Of a stretch of DNA of 64,000 nt, positions 17,708 to 26,481 are shown piece after piece (the first letter of the stretch is position 1; each line of letters starts with the position of its first letter). This stretch comes from Paraburkholderia solitsugae. GTDB lineage: Bacteria > Pseudomonadota > Gammaproteobacteria > Burkholderiales > Burkholderiaceae. The DNA lies in NCBI RefSeq assembly GCF_013177695.1, contig NZ_WOEY01000026.1, positions 30,709 through 94,708 of the forward strand. The letters run 5' to 3'. Position numbers and translations under genes: made by a program. The notes beneath the pieces were generated by a model. It was given only the letters and a program-made list of their open reading frames with translations. It was not told the DNA's origin and ran no database searches.

Positions 17708-18895
17708 TCAGGTTGCTCCCTTTGCGAAACCCGCGCGCCCCGCCCCCTGCAGCACCGAATCGTTCTGCGGCGTATGAATCCGCGCACACAGCACATCGCG
17801 ATAGTGACGCTCGAGCGGATTGTCGCGGGTGAGGCCGGGATTGCCGCTCGCCTCGACCGCCAGTTGCACCGCTTCGATCGACTGATTCGTCACCGTATAT
17901 TTGACGAACGGCGCTTCGTCGAGCGTCACGCGTTCGGCGTGCGCGCTGGTATCGAGCAACACGCGATTGCTGAACAGCAGCGCGTCAATACGGCCGAGCG
18001 TCTGCTGAAACGCAGGCAGGCTCGCGAGCGGCGCGCCGAGATTGCCGGGCCTGCGCCCAGCGGCCCATTGCCCGAACCAGTCACGCGCCGCCCGCGCGAC
18101 GCCGTCATACACCGCCGACAACAGCACACTCATCCACGCGAAGCCGAGTGCATCGAGCCCGGCACCCGGCTCGCCGGGCAGATGGACATCAACGGCATGC
18201 GTGGCCGGCACGAACACGTTGTCGAACACAAGCTCATGACTGCCAGTGGCGCGCATGCCGAGATGATTCCACTCGCTGCCGACCCGCACGCCGGGCGTGT
18301 CCCGATGCACCAGCCACACGCCGACGCGCGGCGGCGTCTCGTCGCTGCGCGCCCACACCGCGAGCCAGGTGAGACCGGGGCTGCCGGTCGAGTACAGCTT
18401 GCTGCCGTCGATGATCCAGCCGTCCGCGCTGCGCTTCGCCATCGTCGATGGCAAACCGCCGCGCGCGGGCGTGCCCAACTCGGGTTCGACGCGCAGCGAG
18501 TTGATCAGCGCGCCATCGCGCACAGCTTCACGCGCCACCCGTTCACGCAGTTCGACAGGCCAATGCGGGTTGCCCTGCAAGCGATGATGAAACAGGTATT
18601 GCATGACGAGCACCAGTGCCGTGGACGGCTCGCCGCGCGCCACCGCGCGCACCACTTTCAGGGCCTGTGGCAAGCTCGCGCCCACGCCGCCGAGCGAGGA
18701 CGGCACCGTCAACGAAAGCAGATCGAATTCGTGCAGACGCGCCAGATTGGCGTGCGGAAACTCCGCTGTGTGGTCGTAGTGAGCCGCGCTTGCAGCGAAC
18801 TCGCTCGTGAGCCGCGCGAGTAGTGCGTCGAACGCATCGCTGTCGAGCGGTGGATGACGGCGCGTCACCGCGCTGTCGGCAATCGGGGCGTTCAT
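17708..18895 (-). CDS. Acyl-CoA-dehydrogenase-fold flavin monooxygenase, SfnB/DszC-like
   Basis: A 395-residue acyl-CoA-dehydrogenase-superfamily protein. It has an N-terminal helical domain (FDLLSLTVPSSLGGVGAS), a central beta domain (DGWIIDGSKLYSTGSPG, WNHLGMRATGSHELVFDNVFV) and a C-terminal four-helix flavin domain. This architecture is shared with SfnB and DszC-type FMNH2-dependent enzymes of organosulfur use. It follows the sulfonate-type binding protein gene by 22 bases, and both diverge from a LysR regulator, so a role in sulfur scavenging is likely. The ATG at 18895 is chosen over an upstream frame extension because the preceding residues are atypical. Confidence 0.82.
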   Translation of the reverse strand: MNAPIADSAVTRRHPPLDSDAFDALLARLTSEFAASAAHYDHTAEFPHANLARLHEFDLLSLTVPSSLGGVGASLPQALKVVRAVARGEPSTALVLVMQYLFHHRLQGNPHWPVELRERVAREAVRDGALINSLRVEPELGTPARGGLPSTMAKRSADGWIIDGSKLYSTGSPGLTWLAVWARSDETPPRVGVWLVHRDTPGVRVGSEWNHLGMRATGSHELVFDNVFVPATHAVDVHLPGEPGAGLDALGFAWMSVLLSAVYDGVARAARDWFGQWAAGRRPGNLGAPLASLPAFQQTLGRIDALLFSNRVLLDTSAHAERVTLDEAPFVKYTVTNQSIEAVQLAVEASGNPGLTRDNPLERHYRDVLCARIHTPQNDSVLQGAGRAGFAKGAT

Positions 18896-18917
18896 GTGAG
18901 GGCTCCGGCAGGCCGCA

Positions 18918-19904
18918 TCACGGCAGAGGGAAGCTGCGATCGAAGCTCGTGCGCACGTCAAGATGCGCACGGATCACGTTGGCGGCTTCGTAGGTATCGG
19001 CGGTGCGCTGCTGTGCGGCGACGACGCTGTCGTCGATGGCCACTGGATGCACCTGGCCGCGTTGATAGACGGTTTTCAGCACATCGGTCGGCAGGCCCGT
19101 GACTTTTGACTGCATCGCCGCCACTTCGTCGGGATGCGAAAGCGCCCAACGCTGGCCGATCGCCACGCGTCGGAGGAAGTCGGCAAGTTGCACGCGCTTG
19201 TCCGCGATCGCGCGTTCGGTCGCGACCTGATAGCTGAGTCCTTCGGACAGGCCGACGCCATTGGCGATGATGCGGTCGTGATCGCGCGCTTCGGCGAGCG
19301 CGGTGTACGGGTCCCACACCGACCATGCATCGACGCTGCCTGACGCTAGCGCCGCCTTCGCATCGGCGGGGGCAAGGAACACGAACGTGACATCGGTAAC
19401 CGGCACGCTGGCCTTCTTCAATGCGGCGAGCGCGAGATAGTGGCCGATCGAGCCGCGCGTCGTGGCGATGCGCTTGCCCTTCAGGCTCGCCGCATCTTTC
19501 AACGGCGATTGCGTGCCGACGACGATCGCCAGATCCAGCGGATTCGACCGGGTCGCCGCGACCGCTCGCACCCGGGCGCCGGCAGCGAGCGCAAACACCA
19601 GTGGAGCATCGCCCAGGCCGCCGACATCCACGGCGCCGGCATTCAGCGCTTCGCCAAGCGGTTGCGCGGCGGGAAAATTGAACCACTCGATCTTGTACGG
19701 CAGGTCTTTCAGTTGACCGGATGCCTCGAGAATGCCGCGTGTTTGCAAGGCCTGATCGCCGACTTTGAGCACGGGTAAATCCACCGCATAGGACTGCGTC
19801 GCGCAAACCGTGCCGCACAGTGCGAGCATGACCACGCCGAGCGGCTTGAGCAACGCACGTTGCAACACGGATGAGGCGGAGAACAAAGAACTAGAAGTCG
19901 TCAT
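18918..19904 (-). CDS. ABC transporter substrate-binding protein, aliphatic-sulfonate type (SsuA-like)
   Basis: A 328-residue periplasmic binding protein with a hydrophobic signal region (about residues 20-40, ending near YAVDLPVLKVG). It shows NMT1/SsuA features: NAGAVDVGGLGDAPLVFALAAG, LKGKRIATTRGSIGHYLA and SGSVDAWSVWDPYTA. The family delivers sulfonates, sulfate esters or taurine to an ABC permease. No permease or ATPase gene lies beside it. The first gene of a two-gene unit with the SfnB-like enzyme, it is transcribed away from the LysR gene; the 200-base spacer should hold the regulator's site. Confidence 0.88.
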   Translation of the reverse strand: MTTSSSLFSASSVLQRALLKPLGVVMLALCGTVCATQSYAVDLPVLKVGDQALQTRGILEASGQLKDLPYKIEWFNFPAAQPLGEALNAGAVDVGGLGDAPLVFALAAGARVRAVAATRSNPLDLAIVVGTQSPLKDAASLKGKRIATTRGSIGHYLALAALKKASVPVTDVTFVFLAPADAKAALASGSVDAWSVWDPYTALAEARDHDRIIANGVGLSEGLSYQVATERAIADKRVQLADFLRRVAIGQRWALSHPDEVAAMQSKVTGLPTDVLKTVYQRGQVHPVAIDDSVVAAQQRTADTYEAANVIRAHLDVRTSFDRSFPLP

Positions 19905-20101
19905 GGCGGCGATTACGTCGTGGCATCCAGGTGATTGGCTATCGACGATAAGGCACGCATCTGTATAAGACAAACGCATTATTCTGCTAAGCAAATATGC
20001 GAATTTTCTTGAATGGCGCGGCGTGCGCGCACATCGATACAGGTATCATCGAACGCACGAATCTTGCGCCCCGTTGCGCACCCATCCAGTCACCGCTCAT
20101 C

Positions 20102-21013
20102 ATGAAGATCGACGAAATCGACGCATACGTCACCGTCATTCGCTGCCAATCGCTACAACAGGCAGCACTCTCTCTCGGCCTCACACAACCGGCCATCACG
20201 CGCCGCCTGCAGAATTTCGAAGAGGCGCTCGGCGTCGAACTGCTCGACCGCAATACGCGCCCGCTCAAAGCGACAGCAACGGGCCGCATCGTCTACGAAC
20301 AATGCCGCGCGATCCAGCGCGAACTCGACGTGCTGCGCGAGATCGTCGCTACCGACACGCCGCCAGTCGGCACACTGCGCCTCGGCGTCGCGCAGACGAT
20401 TGCCGATATCGCACTCACTGATGCGATGCGTGGTCTCAAGGCGGCCTACCCTGATCTGCAAGCGCGTGCGTCGACCGGCTGGGGCAGGCAGTTGCTACAG
20501 CGCGTCGAGCAGGGCGAACTCGACGCCGCCGCAGTCCTCCTGCCCAGCAACAAGACTTTCGACGAGGCGTTGTCGGCGCACTCGCTTGGCCGCATCAAAC
20601 TGGTCGTTGTCGCGCAAAAGGGTATGTTAAAAAAGCGCGCGCATACGTTGGCGGAATGTCAGTCGATCGGGTGGGTGTTAAATCCGGATGGTTGCGGCTT
20701 TCGCGACGGCCTGCAACGCACGCTGACTGGCTTGGGGCTTGCGCTTAAGCTGAATCTCGAAACGCTCGGCACTGAACTGCAATTGCAGCTGGTTGCTGAC
20801 GGTAACGGCCTTGGACTCGTGCCGTTGCCGCTGCTGCAAGCCAGCGCTCACGCGGACGCACTCGATATTGTCTCGATCAGCGACTTCAAGCCGCTCATCG
20901 ATATCTGGCTCGTGCATCCGCGCGTGCTGGGCAAATTGCAACAGCCGGTCGAACGCTTCGGCGCGGCGATCGAGCGGCAATTCAAGGAAGCGCGTGCGCA
21001 GCACGCGGCTTGA
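20102..21013 (+). CDS. LysR-family transcriptional regulator
   Basis: A 303-residue LysR regulator. The N-terminal winged helix-turn-helix is at about 16-50 (LQQAALSLGLTQPAITRRL, then LLDRNTRPL), followed by the two-lobed effector domain from about 90 (VGTLRLGVAQTIADIAL, GLGLVPLPLL). It is divergent from the sulfonate-binding protein/SfnB-like unit and convergent with the rhodanese operon, so it most likely controls sulfur-source genes on one or both sides. The ATG at 20102 starts exactly at the family N-terminus MKIDEIDAYVTV. Confidence 0.9.
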   Translation: MKIDEIDAYVTVIRCQSLQQAALSLGLTQPAITRRLQNFEEALGVELLDRNTRPLKATATGRIVYEQCRAIQRELDVLREIVATDTPPVGTLRLGVAQTIADIALTDAMRGLKAAYPDLQARASTGWGRQLLQRVEQGELDAAAVLLPSNKTFDEALSAHSLGRIKLVVVAQKGMLKKRAHTLAECQSIGWVLNPDGCGFRDGLQRTLTGLGLALKLNLETLGTELQLQLVADGNGLGLVPLPLLQASAHADALDIVSISDFKPLIDIWLVHPRVLGKLQQPVERFGAAIERQFKEARAQHAA

Positions 21014-21080
21014 GCCGCGCGCTGACTTTGTTTGCTTCGGCTGATTCGTCTGCTTCGTCTGCTTCGCTCAAGCTAGCAGC

Positions 21081-22682
21081 TCAGATCACGCGAAAACCGT
21101 GCGTACCATCGCGCCCAAGTTGAGCAACGAGCCCGTACTCCCATTCCAGGTACGCGTTCATCGCTTCGTGCGCGTTATCGGTTCCTTCATACGGGCGACG
21201 ATAACGATCGATGCGCGGCGAGGCCAGATGCGTCTCGCCACTCTCGACAGTCAGGCCCGTCTCAATCCACGCGCTCGTGCCGCCGCTTAGCACCTGTACC
21301 GGCTTCCCCGTCAACGCCGCCAGTTCAGGCGCGGCGAAGCGCGCAAGAAGACTGCTGCCGCAGATCACCACATAGCGTTGCGCATCCGGCAGCTTGCACA
21401 ACGCTTCATCGAGTTGCCCGCGAATCGCGAACCACGCGCCCGGAATATGGCGCTTCACATAGTTCGCGCTGGTCGTGAAGTCCACCACGACGGTACCGGG
21501 CGATTGCAGGAGCGCAACCAGTCCGGCCGGCGTGATCTCATCGACAGCAGGCGGCGAGGGTGCATAGCGTGCGGCGGGCGCTGCGCCCTTTTCGCTGAAG
21601 TCCGCGTTGCCCAGGCCGTCCACCACATACACGTCGACGTTCATCTGCGCGAGCCACGACGCGGTCATGCTCGCGCGCACGCCATCGTTGTCGGCGAGGA
21701 TCACGCGCGCGCCGCGCACCGGCGCGAACATGTCGGTCTCCTGCACAAGCTGACCACCCGGCGCATTGCGAAAACCGGGCACGTGCCCCGCTTCGTATTC
21801 TTCCGGTGTGCGCACGTCGAAACGATAGACGGTGCGTACCGATTCGTCGGCCCAGCGGCGCGCTTCGTCGCGCGACGTGCGGCCCACCTTGGCGCGATCC
21901 GCCACCCCGCGCGCGGAATCAGCGGCGGCGAGGCGCACTGTGTCATCGACAACCGGATCGAAACGGCGCGAGCTGCCGTGCGCGAGCGCCTGACCGGCAA
22001 GCGTCCAGCCAATGGTGCCATTGCGCAGCGCCGCAACCGGATTCGGCACGCCCGCATTGATCAGCGACTGCGCACCGATGATGCTGCGCGTGCGCCCCGC
22101 GCAATTGACGATGATCCGCGTCGACGGGTTCGGCGCAAGCTGCCGTGCGCGCAGCACCAGTTCCGCGCCAGGCACGCTAATGCTGCCGGGAATATTCATG
22201 GTCCGATATTCGTCGAAACGGCGTGCGTCGAGCACCACCACATCGGCTTCGTGATCGAGCAGCGCCAGCACCTGCGGCGCTCCGAGGGACGGCGTATGGC
22301 GCACGCTTTCGACCAGTTCGCCGAATGCCTTGCTCGGCACGTTGACGTCCTGGAACAATTCACCGCCTGCCTCACGCCAGCCTTGCAGGCCACCCTCGAG
22401 CAGCGCGACATCGGTATAGCCCAGCTCGCTCAGACGGCGCGCGGCGCGTTCAGCAAGCCCTTCGCCGTCGTCGAACACGACGACCGGCACATTGCGGCGC
22501 GGCAGCCGCACGGGCGCTTCCAGTTCGAGACGCGACAGCGACAGATTGGCCGCGAACAGCGGATGACTGCGCGCGTGCGGATCCTCTTCGCGCACGTCGA
22601 CGAGCGCGATTTCCTCGCGCTCGAGCAGTGCACTGCGCACATCCTTGAATGATCGGATACGGAACTCTTTAGCGAAACTCAT
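21081..22682 (-). CDS. Four-domain rhodanese-like protein
   Basis: A 533-residue protein made of four tandem rhodanese domains (about 1-115, 135-235, 265-365 and 380-490). The catalytic-loop cysteine is present only in domains 2 (C194, NCAGRTRS) and 4 (C441, ICGSSLLA). Domains 1 and 3 carry aspartate there (D71 in VFDDGEG, D331 in LADNDG). Rhodaneses move sulfane sulfur from thiosulfate or persulfides to acceptors. It overlaps the cysteine-dioxygenase-type gene by four bases (ATGA), so the two are translationally coupled, and it closes the five-gene sulfonate operon. Confidence 0.88.
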   Translation of the reverse strand: MSFAKEFRIRSFKDVRSALLEREEIALVDVREEDPHARSHPLFAANLSLSRLELEAPVRLPRRNVPVVVFDDGEGLAERAARRLSELGYTDVALLEGGLQGWREAGGELFQDVNVPSKAFGELVESVRHTPSLGAPQVLALLDHEADVVVLDARRFDEYRTMNIPGSISVPGAELVLRARQLAPNPSTRIIVNCAGRTRSIIGAQSLINAGVPNPVAALRNGTIGWTLAGQALAHGSSRRFDPVVDDTVRLAAADSARGVADRAKVGRTSRDEARRWADESVRTVYRFDVRTPEEYEAGHVPGFRNAPGGQLVQETDMFAPVRGARVILADNDGVRASMTASWLAQMNVDVYVVDGLGNADFSEKGAAPAARYAPSPPAVDEITPAGLVALLQSPGTVVVDFTTSANYVKRHIPGAWFAIRGQLDEALCKLPDAQRYVVICGSSLLARFAAPELAALTGKPVQVLSGGTSAWIETGLTVESGETHLASPRIDRYRRPYEGTDNAHEAMNAYLEWEYGLVAQLGRDGTHGFRVI

Positions 22683-23287
22683 GAGATCGGGGACTCCTTC
22701 GAAACATTCCAGATATTCGGCAACACGTCGTTCGAGTAACCGGAGATAAAGGTTTTGCGGCCGCCTTCGGCCGGATAGACAGAACGCGTTACCGCGCCGA
22801 TATTTCCACCGTACACGTGAATGCTGATCGACGCACGATCACGAAAAGCATTACTCACGCGATGGATATCGCCGATGCGCGGCGACACGGCATCCACTGC
22901 ACCGGCATCGAGGCGCTTTGCGGCGCCCTCCTCCTCCAGCGCGCCGTCTCGCGTGATGCGATAGCCCCGAGCAATTTCCGCACCACGCAACACGCCGATC
23001 AAACCCCATACGGTGTGATCGTGCACCGGCGTCGACTGGCCCGGTCCCCATACAAAACTGACGATTGAAAAACGCTGCCGCGAATCGGCGTGCAACAGGA
23101 ATTGCTGATAGCGCTCGGGGTCGGGCTGCGCAAAGGCGTCGGGCAACCAGTCGTCGTGAGCGATCAGCTCGCGCAGCGCGGCACCACCCGCTTCGAGCAG
23201 CGGTGCTTCAGGCACATGCTCGTCGACGAGCGCCGCAATCCGGCCAACGAACGCGCGCAGCCGGTCCGGTCTCAAAGCTTGAGTCAT
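22679..23287 (-). CDS. Cysteine-dioxygenase-type cupin (thiol dioxygenase)
   Basis: A 202-residue cupin of the cysteine/3-mercaptopropionate dioxygenase family. Iron ligands are visible as H89 and H91 in PVHDHTVWG and H142 in GDIHRVSN, with the family C-terminus YGGNIGAVTRSVY. It oxidises a thiol to a sulfinate using O2. The gene is followed by the rhodanese gene with a four-base overlap and preceded by the second sulfonate-binding protein (33-base gap). Substrate (cysteine or another small thiol) cannot be told from sequence. Confidence 0.85.
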   Translation of the reverse strand: MTQALRPDRLRAFVGRIAALVDEHVPEAPLLEAGGAALRELIAHDDWLPDAFAQPDPERYQQFLLHADSRQRFSIVSFVWGPGQSTPVHDHTVWGLIGVLRGAEIARGYRITRDGALEEEGAAKRLDAGAVDAVSPRIGDIHRVSNAFRDRASISIHVYGGNIGAVTRSVYPAEGGRKTFISGYSNDVLPNIWNVSKESPIS

Positions 23288-23320
23288 CGAATGCTCAGAA
23301 TGTGGGTTGGATGGAATCAG

Positions 23321-24370
23321 TCACGCACCGTGGGCGAGCGCGGCGTTGAAGGTGTCGGTCCACAATGGTGCGACGTCGACGTGCCGGTCGATGACCGCTG
23401 CACGCGCGAACGTATCGGCAACCTGCTGCTCGCTCGCGATGTCCGCCGCCGTGATGCCGGTGACGCGGCGCGCCTGGCTCTGGTTGCGATACAACGAGCG
23501 GATTGCCTCCTCGGGCACGCGCAATTCCGCGGACAACACCTTCGCGTAGACATCCTGATGCTGGCCGAACCACGTGCAGGCGCGTTGCAGCCGCACCAGC
23601 AGATCCGCCGACGCAGCGCGCCGTTGCGGGTCGGCGAGCACCGACGGATGGCCGTAGTACAGGTAATTGCCGGACAGATAGCCGTTGGCGTTTTTCAGCA
23701 CGCGCGCACCCGCCTGCGAGATCGCGAGCGGCACGTTGTAGCCGTAGATCGCCCAGGCATCGAGCGAACCGGCGTTGAACGCGGCGAAGCCGTCGCGCGG
23801 CGCGAGCGAGGTGGCCTGAATATCGTTGAACGATAGCCCCGCCTCTTCGAGCATGCGCAGCAGGTAGTAGTGCGTCGTGGTGGCGCGCAGATAGCCGACG
23901 CGTTTGCCCTTCAGATCGGCGATCGAGCGGATCGTCGAGCCATTCGGTACCAGCACGACCTGATTGTTGACGTCGTCTTTGTAGACGGCAATCACGCGCA
24001 CCTGAGCATTCTGCAGGCGCGCGAAGATCGGTGGAATCTCGCTGCCCGAGGCGATATCGAGCGAGCCGCCGTTCATCGCCTCGACCATCGCGTTGCCCGA
24101 CTGGAACTCGGACCAGTCGATCGTGTACGGCGTATCCGCGAGTCCTGCAGTTTTCAGGAGCGTGGCGTCGCCGCCCTTGTAGGTCGCGACGCGCAAACGG
24201 ACTTTGCTGAGATCGACATGCGGATCGGTTTTCTCGCTCGCTGCCGGGGTGGCTGCAACGGCTGTCGAAATCAGGAGTGTGCCTGTTACGCCGAGCAACG
24301 CGGCTGCCGGCAGCGCGGACATGAGCCGGCGGCGCCGGGGCGAAGCCGGCGAATCGAAACGTTGGGTCAT
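23321..24370 (-). CDS. ABC transporter substrate-binding protein, aliphatic-sulfonate type
   Basis: A 349-residue periplasmic protein. A twin-arginine-like start (SPRRRRLMSALPAAALLGVTG) and signal region are followed by SsuA/NMT1-type motifs (AMNGGSLDIASGSEIPPI, LKGKRVGYLRATTTHYYLL, AGSLDAWAIYG). It is a paralogue of the protein at 18918-19904. It sits 12 bases downstream of the class II aldolase gene inside the operon. No ATPase or permease gene is in the block, so it must share a transporter encoded elsewhere. The run of arginines before the hydrophobic stretch suggests Tat or Sec export; which is undecided. Confidence 0.87.
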   Translation of the reverse strand: MTQRFDSPASPRRRRLMSALPAAALLGVTGTLLISTAVAATPAASEKTDPHVDLSKVRLRVATYKGGDATLLKTAGLADTPYTIDWSEFQSGNAMVEAMNGGSLDIASGSEIPPIFARLQNAQVRVIAVYKDDVNNQVVLVPNGSTIRSIADLKGKRVGYLRATTTHYYLLRMLEEAGLSFNDIQATSLAPRDGFAAFNAGSLDAWAIYGYNVPLAISQAGARVLKNANGYLSGNYLYYGHPSVLADPQRRAASADLLVRLQRACTWFGQHQDVYAKVLSAELRVPEEAIRSLYRNQSQARRVTGITAADIASEQQVADTFARAAVIDRHVDVAPLWTDTFNAALAHGA

Positions 24371-24382
24371 CTTATGGGACGC

Positions 24383-25390
24383 TCAGGTAAGAACGTCAGG
24401 CTCGGCTTCGACCAGCCCTTCCAGCAGGCTTTGGAACGCAAACAGCGCGCCGCCGGGACGGCCGACCTGCTCGTGTGTGAGCGCGGCGACGTCGTGCGGA
24501 ATGGCTTGTGGCGTGCCGGCGGCTTCGGCAAGCAATTGCGCATGGCAGGCGTTATCGAGCGCGATATACCACCACGCCGCCGCCTCGACGCTCGGACCCG
24601 CCGTGAGGATGCCGTGATTCTTCAGGATCACCGCCTTTCGTTCGCCCAGCGCCGCGGCGATGCGCGCGCCTTCGTCCGTATCGAGCACGACGCCGCGGAA
24701 GTCGTCGAACAACGCGTGGTCCTGATAGAACGCGCACGAGTCCTGCGTCAGCGGATCGAGCGTGCGGCCGAGCGTCGACCAGGCTTTGCCGTAGAGCGAA
24801 TGCGTGTGCGCGGCGGCGACCACATCGGGGCGCGCCTCGTGAATTGCCGCGTGAATCGCGAAGGCCGCCTGATTCACCGGTCCCTCGCCGACCACAATGT
24901 CCCCATGCGCATTTACGAGCAGCAGATCGGACACGCGAATGCGGCTGAAATGCTTGCCGAACGGATTGACCCAGAAGTGATCGGGCCACTCCGGATCGCG
25001 CGCGGTGATATGCCCGGCGAGACCCTGATCGAAACCATAGCGCGCGAACAGACGAAATGCCACGGCGAGCCGTTCCTGCCGATAACGCCGTTCAGCCGCG
25101 ATGCTTTCACGTGGCGGGACGTCGTCGAACCAGAATTTACGGAGTGGCGCATGACGCTGGAGCGGCGACGCATCTGGGGTGTTTGGCAGCGTGGGGGCGC
25201 TTTGCGGCGTCGGGGTATTTTGCAGCGCAGCGGTACTTTGCGGCGTGGCGGTACTTTGCAACGCAGCGGTACTTTGCAACGCAGCGGTACTTTGCAACGC
25301 AGCGGTACTTTGCAACGCGGCGGTACTTTGCAACGGGTGAGCACTTTGCGGCGTCGGGGCGTCTTGCAACGCGGCGGACAGATCGGTCAT
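24383..25390 (-). CDS. Class II aldolase/adducin-family protein with repeated N-terminal extension
   Basis: A 335-residue protein. The first ~80 residues are a low-complexity extension with repeated ALQSTA hexapeptides. The class II aldolase domain starts near FWFDDVPPRESIAAERRY and keeps metal-binding histidines (AAHTHSLYGKAW and LKNHGILTAG). Family members are Zn-dependent aldolases, decarboxylases or epimerases. Its place between the SsuD-like monooxygenase and a sulfonate-binding protein (11- and 12-base gaps) suggests it processes the carbon skeleton or aldehyde left after desulfonation. No internal ATG lies between the repeat and the domain, so the repeat is probably translated. Confidence 0.82.
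   Translation of the reverse strand: MTDLSAALQDAPTPQSAHPLQSTAALQSTAALQSTAALQSTAALQSTATPQSTAALQNTPTPQSAPTLPNTPDASPLQRHAPLRKFWFDDVPPRESIAAERRYRQERLAVAFRLFARYGFDQGLAGHITARDPEWPDHFWVNPFGKHFSRIRVSDLLLVNAHGDIVVGEGPVNQAAFAIHAAIHEARPDVVAAAHTHSLYGKAWSTLGRTLDPLTQDSCAFYQDHALFDDFRGVVLDTDEGARIAAALGERKAVILKNHGILTAGPSVEAAAWWYIALDNACHAQLLAEAAGTPQAIPHDVAALTHEQVGRPGGALFAFQSLLEGLVEAEPDVLT
25200..25345 (-). repeat. In-frame 18-bp tandem repeat in aldolase N-terminus
   Basis: About seven copies of an 18-bp unit (GCAGCGGTACTTTGCAAC on the plus strand). The central copies are identical and the outer ones diverged. Each unit is six codons (STAALQ), so copy-number change would not shift the frame. Confidence 0.92.
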
Positions 25391-25401
25391 CGCGGCTCCG
25401 T

Positions 25402-26481
25402 TCAGGCGGCCACGCGCTCGACGCGCGCGATCCGTTCGCGGGTGGCCGGAATCAGTTCACGGCCGTAGTCGATGGCGTCTTCGAGCGGATCGAAGCCACG
25501 CACGAGGAAGGTCGAGACGCCGAGCGCGTAATACTCCGCGAGCGTTTCGGCGACCTGTTCCGGCGTGCCGACCAACGCGGTCGAATTCGAGCGCCCGCCG
25601 ATTTCCTTGGCGACCCCGGTCCACAGTCTTTCGTCGACGCGGTCCGATTCACCGGATGCCGCGAGCAACCGCCGCGCGCCTTCGCTTTGCGCCGGACCGC
25701 CGACGCCGAGCCCTTGCGCCGCGCGCAGCCGCCGTGTTTCTTCGAGGATGTATTCCGCGCGTTCCCAGGCGGCCGCTTCGGTCGCCGCAAGAATGGGCCG
25801 GAACGACACCGAGAAGCGCACGGTGCGGCCGTGTTTTGCGGCTTCGGCTCGCACACGGGTGACCTGTTCGCGCACTTGCGCCTTCGATTCGCCCCATAGC
25901 GCGTAGACATCTGCATGACATCCGGCGATTTCGAGCGCGGGCGCCGACGCGCCGCCGAAGTACACGGGGATATGGGGTTGCTGCACCGGCTTCACTTCAG
26001 AGAAGCCTTGTTCGAAGCGGTAGTACTGACCGTGGTGATCGAAGGGTTTCGCTTCGGTCCAGATGCGGCGCAGGATGTGCAGGTATTCGTCGGTGCGGGC
26101 ATAGCGCTCGTCATGCGAGAGGTAATCGCCGTCGCGGCGTTGTTCGGCGTTGTCGCCACCCGAGATGATGTGAACGGCGAGACGTCCGCCGGAATAGTGA
26201 TCGAGTGTTGCCAACTGGCGCGCGGCGAGCGTGGGGGCGACAAAGCCCGGACGATGGGCGAGCATGAAGTGCACTTTGCTCGTGACGCTGGCCGCGTGGG
26301 CGACGGTGAGGAGCGCGTCGGGGCTCGTCGAATGATGCGGTACGAGGATGCGGTCGAAGCCGGCGGCTTCGTGTGCGCGGGCGAATTGCTCGACGTAGTC
26401 GATGTCGATGATGGCACCTTGCGGTGCGTGGGTTTCAGACACCTTGCGGGTCTGGATCATGCCGATGAATTCGATGGACAC
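25402..26481 (-). CDS. LLM-class FMN-dependent monooxygenase, alkanesulfonate type (SsuD-like)
   Basis: A 359-residue bacterial-luciferase-fold enzyme. It has FDRILVPHHSTSPDALLTVA, RPGFVAPTLAARQLATLD, the flavin-contacting SGGRLAVHIISGGDNAEQ segment, and YYRFEQGFSEVKPVQQPHIP, all close to SsuD. With reduced FMN and O2 the family cleaves C-S bonds of alkanesulfonates to sulfite and aldehyde. It is the first gene of a five-gene operon (monooxygenase, aldolase, binding protein, thiol dioxygenase, rhodanese). No flavin reductase (SsuE) is encoded beside it. Confidence 0.88.
   Translation of the reverse strand: MSIEFIGMIQTRKVSETHAPQGAIIDIDYVEQFARAHEAAGFDRILVPHHSTSPDALLTVAHAASVTSKVHFMLAHRPGFVAPTLAARQLATLDHYSGGRLAVHIISGGDNAEQRRDGDYLSHDERYARTDEYLHILRRIWTEAKPFDHHGQYYRFEQGFSEVKPVQQPHIPVYFGGASAPALEIAGCHADVYALWGESKAQVREQVTRVRAEAAKHGRTVRFSVSFRPILAATEAAAWERAEYILEETRRLRAAQGLGVGGPAQSEGARRLLAASGESDRVDERLWTGVAKEIGGRSNSTALVGTPEQVAETLAEYYALGVSTFLVRGFDPLEDAIDYGRELIPATRERIARVERVAA

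Noticed and set aside
21378..22652. 424-codon plus-strand frame
   Set aside because: Antisense to the rhodanese gene, Arg/His-rich, no family content.
25057..25899. Plus-strand frame with RYFATQ repeats
   Set aside because: Shadow of the aldolase VNTR and of the monooxygenase gene.
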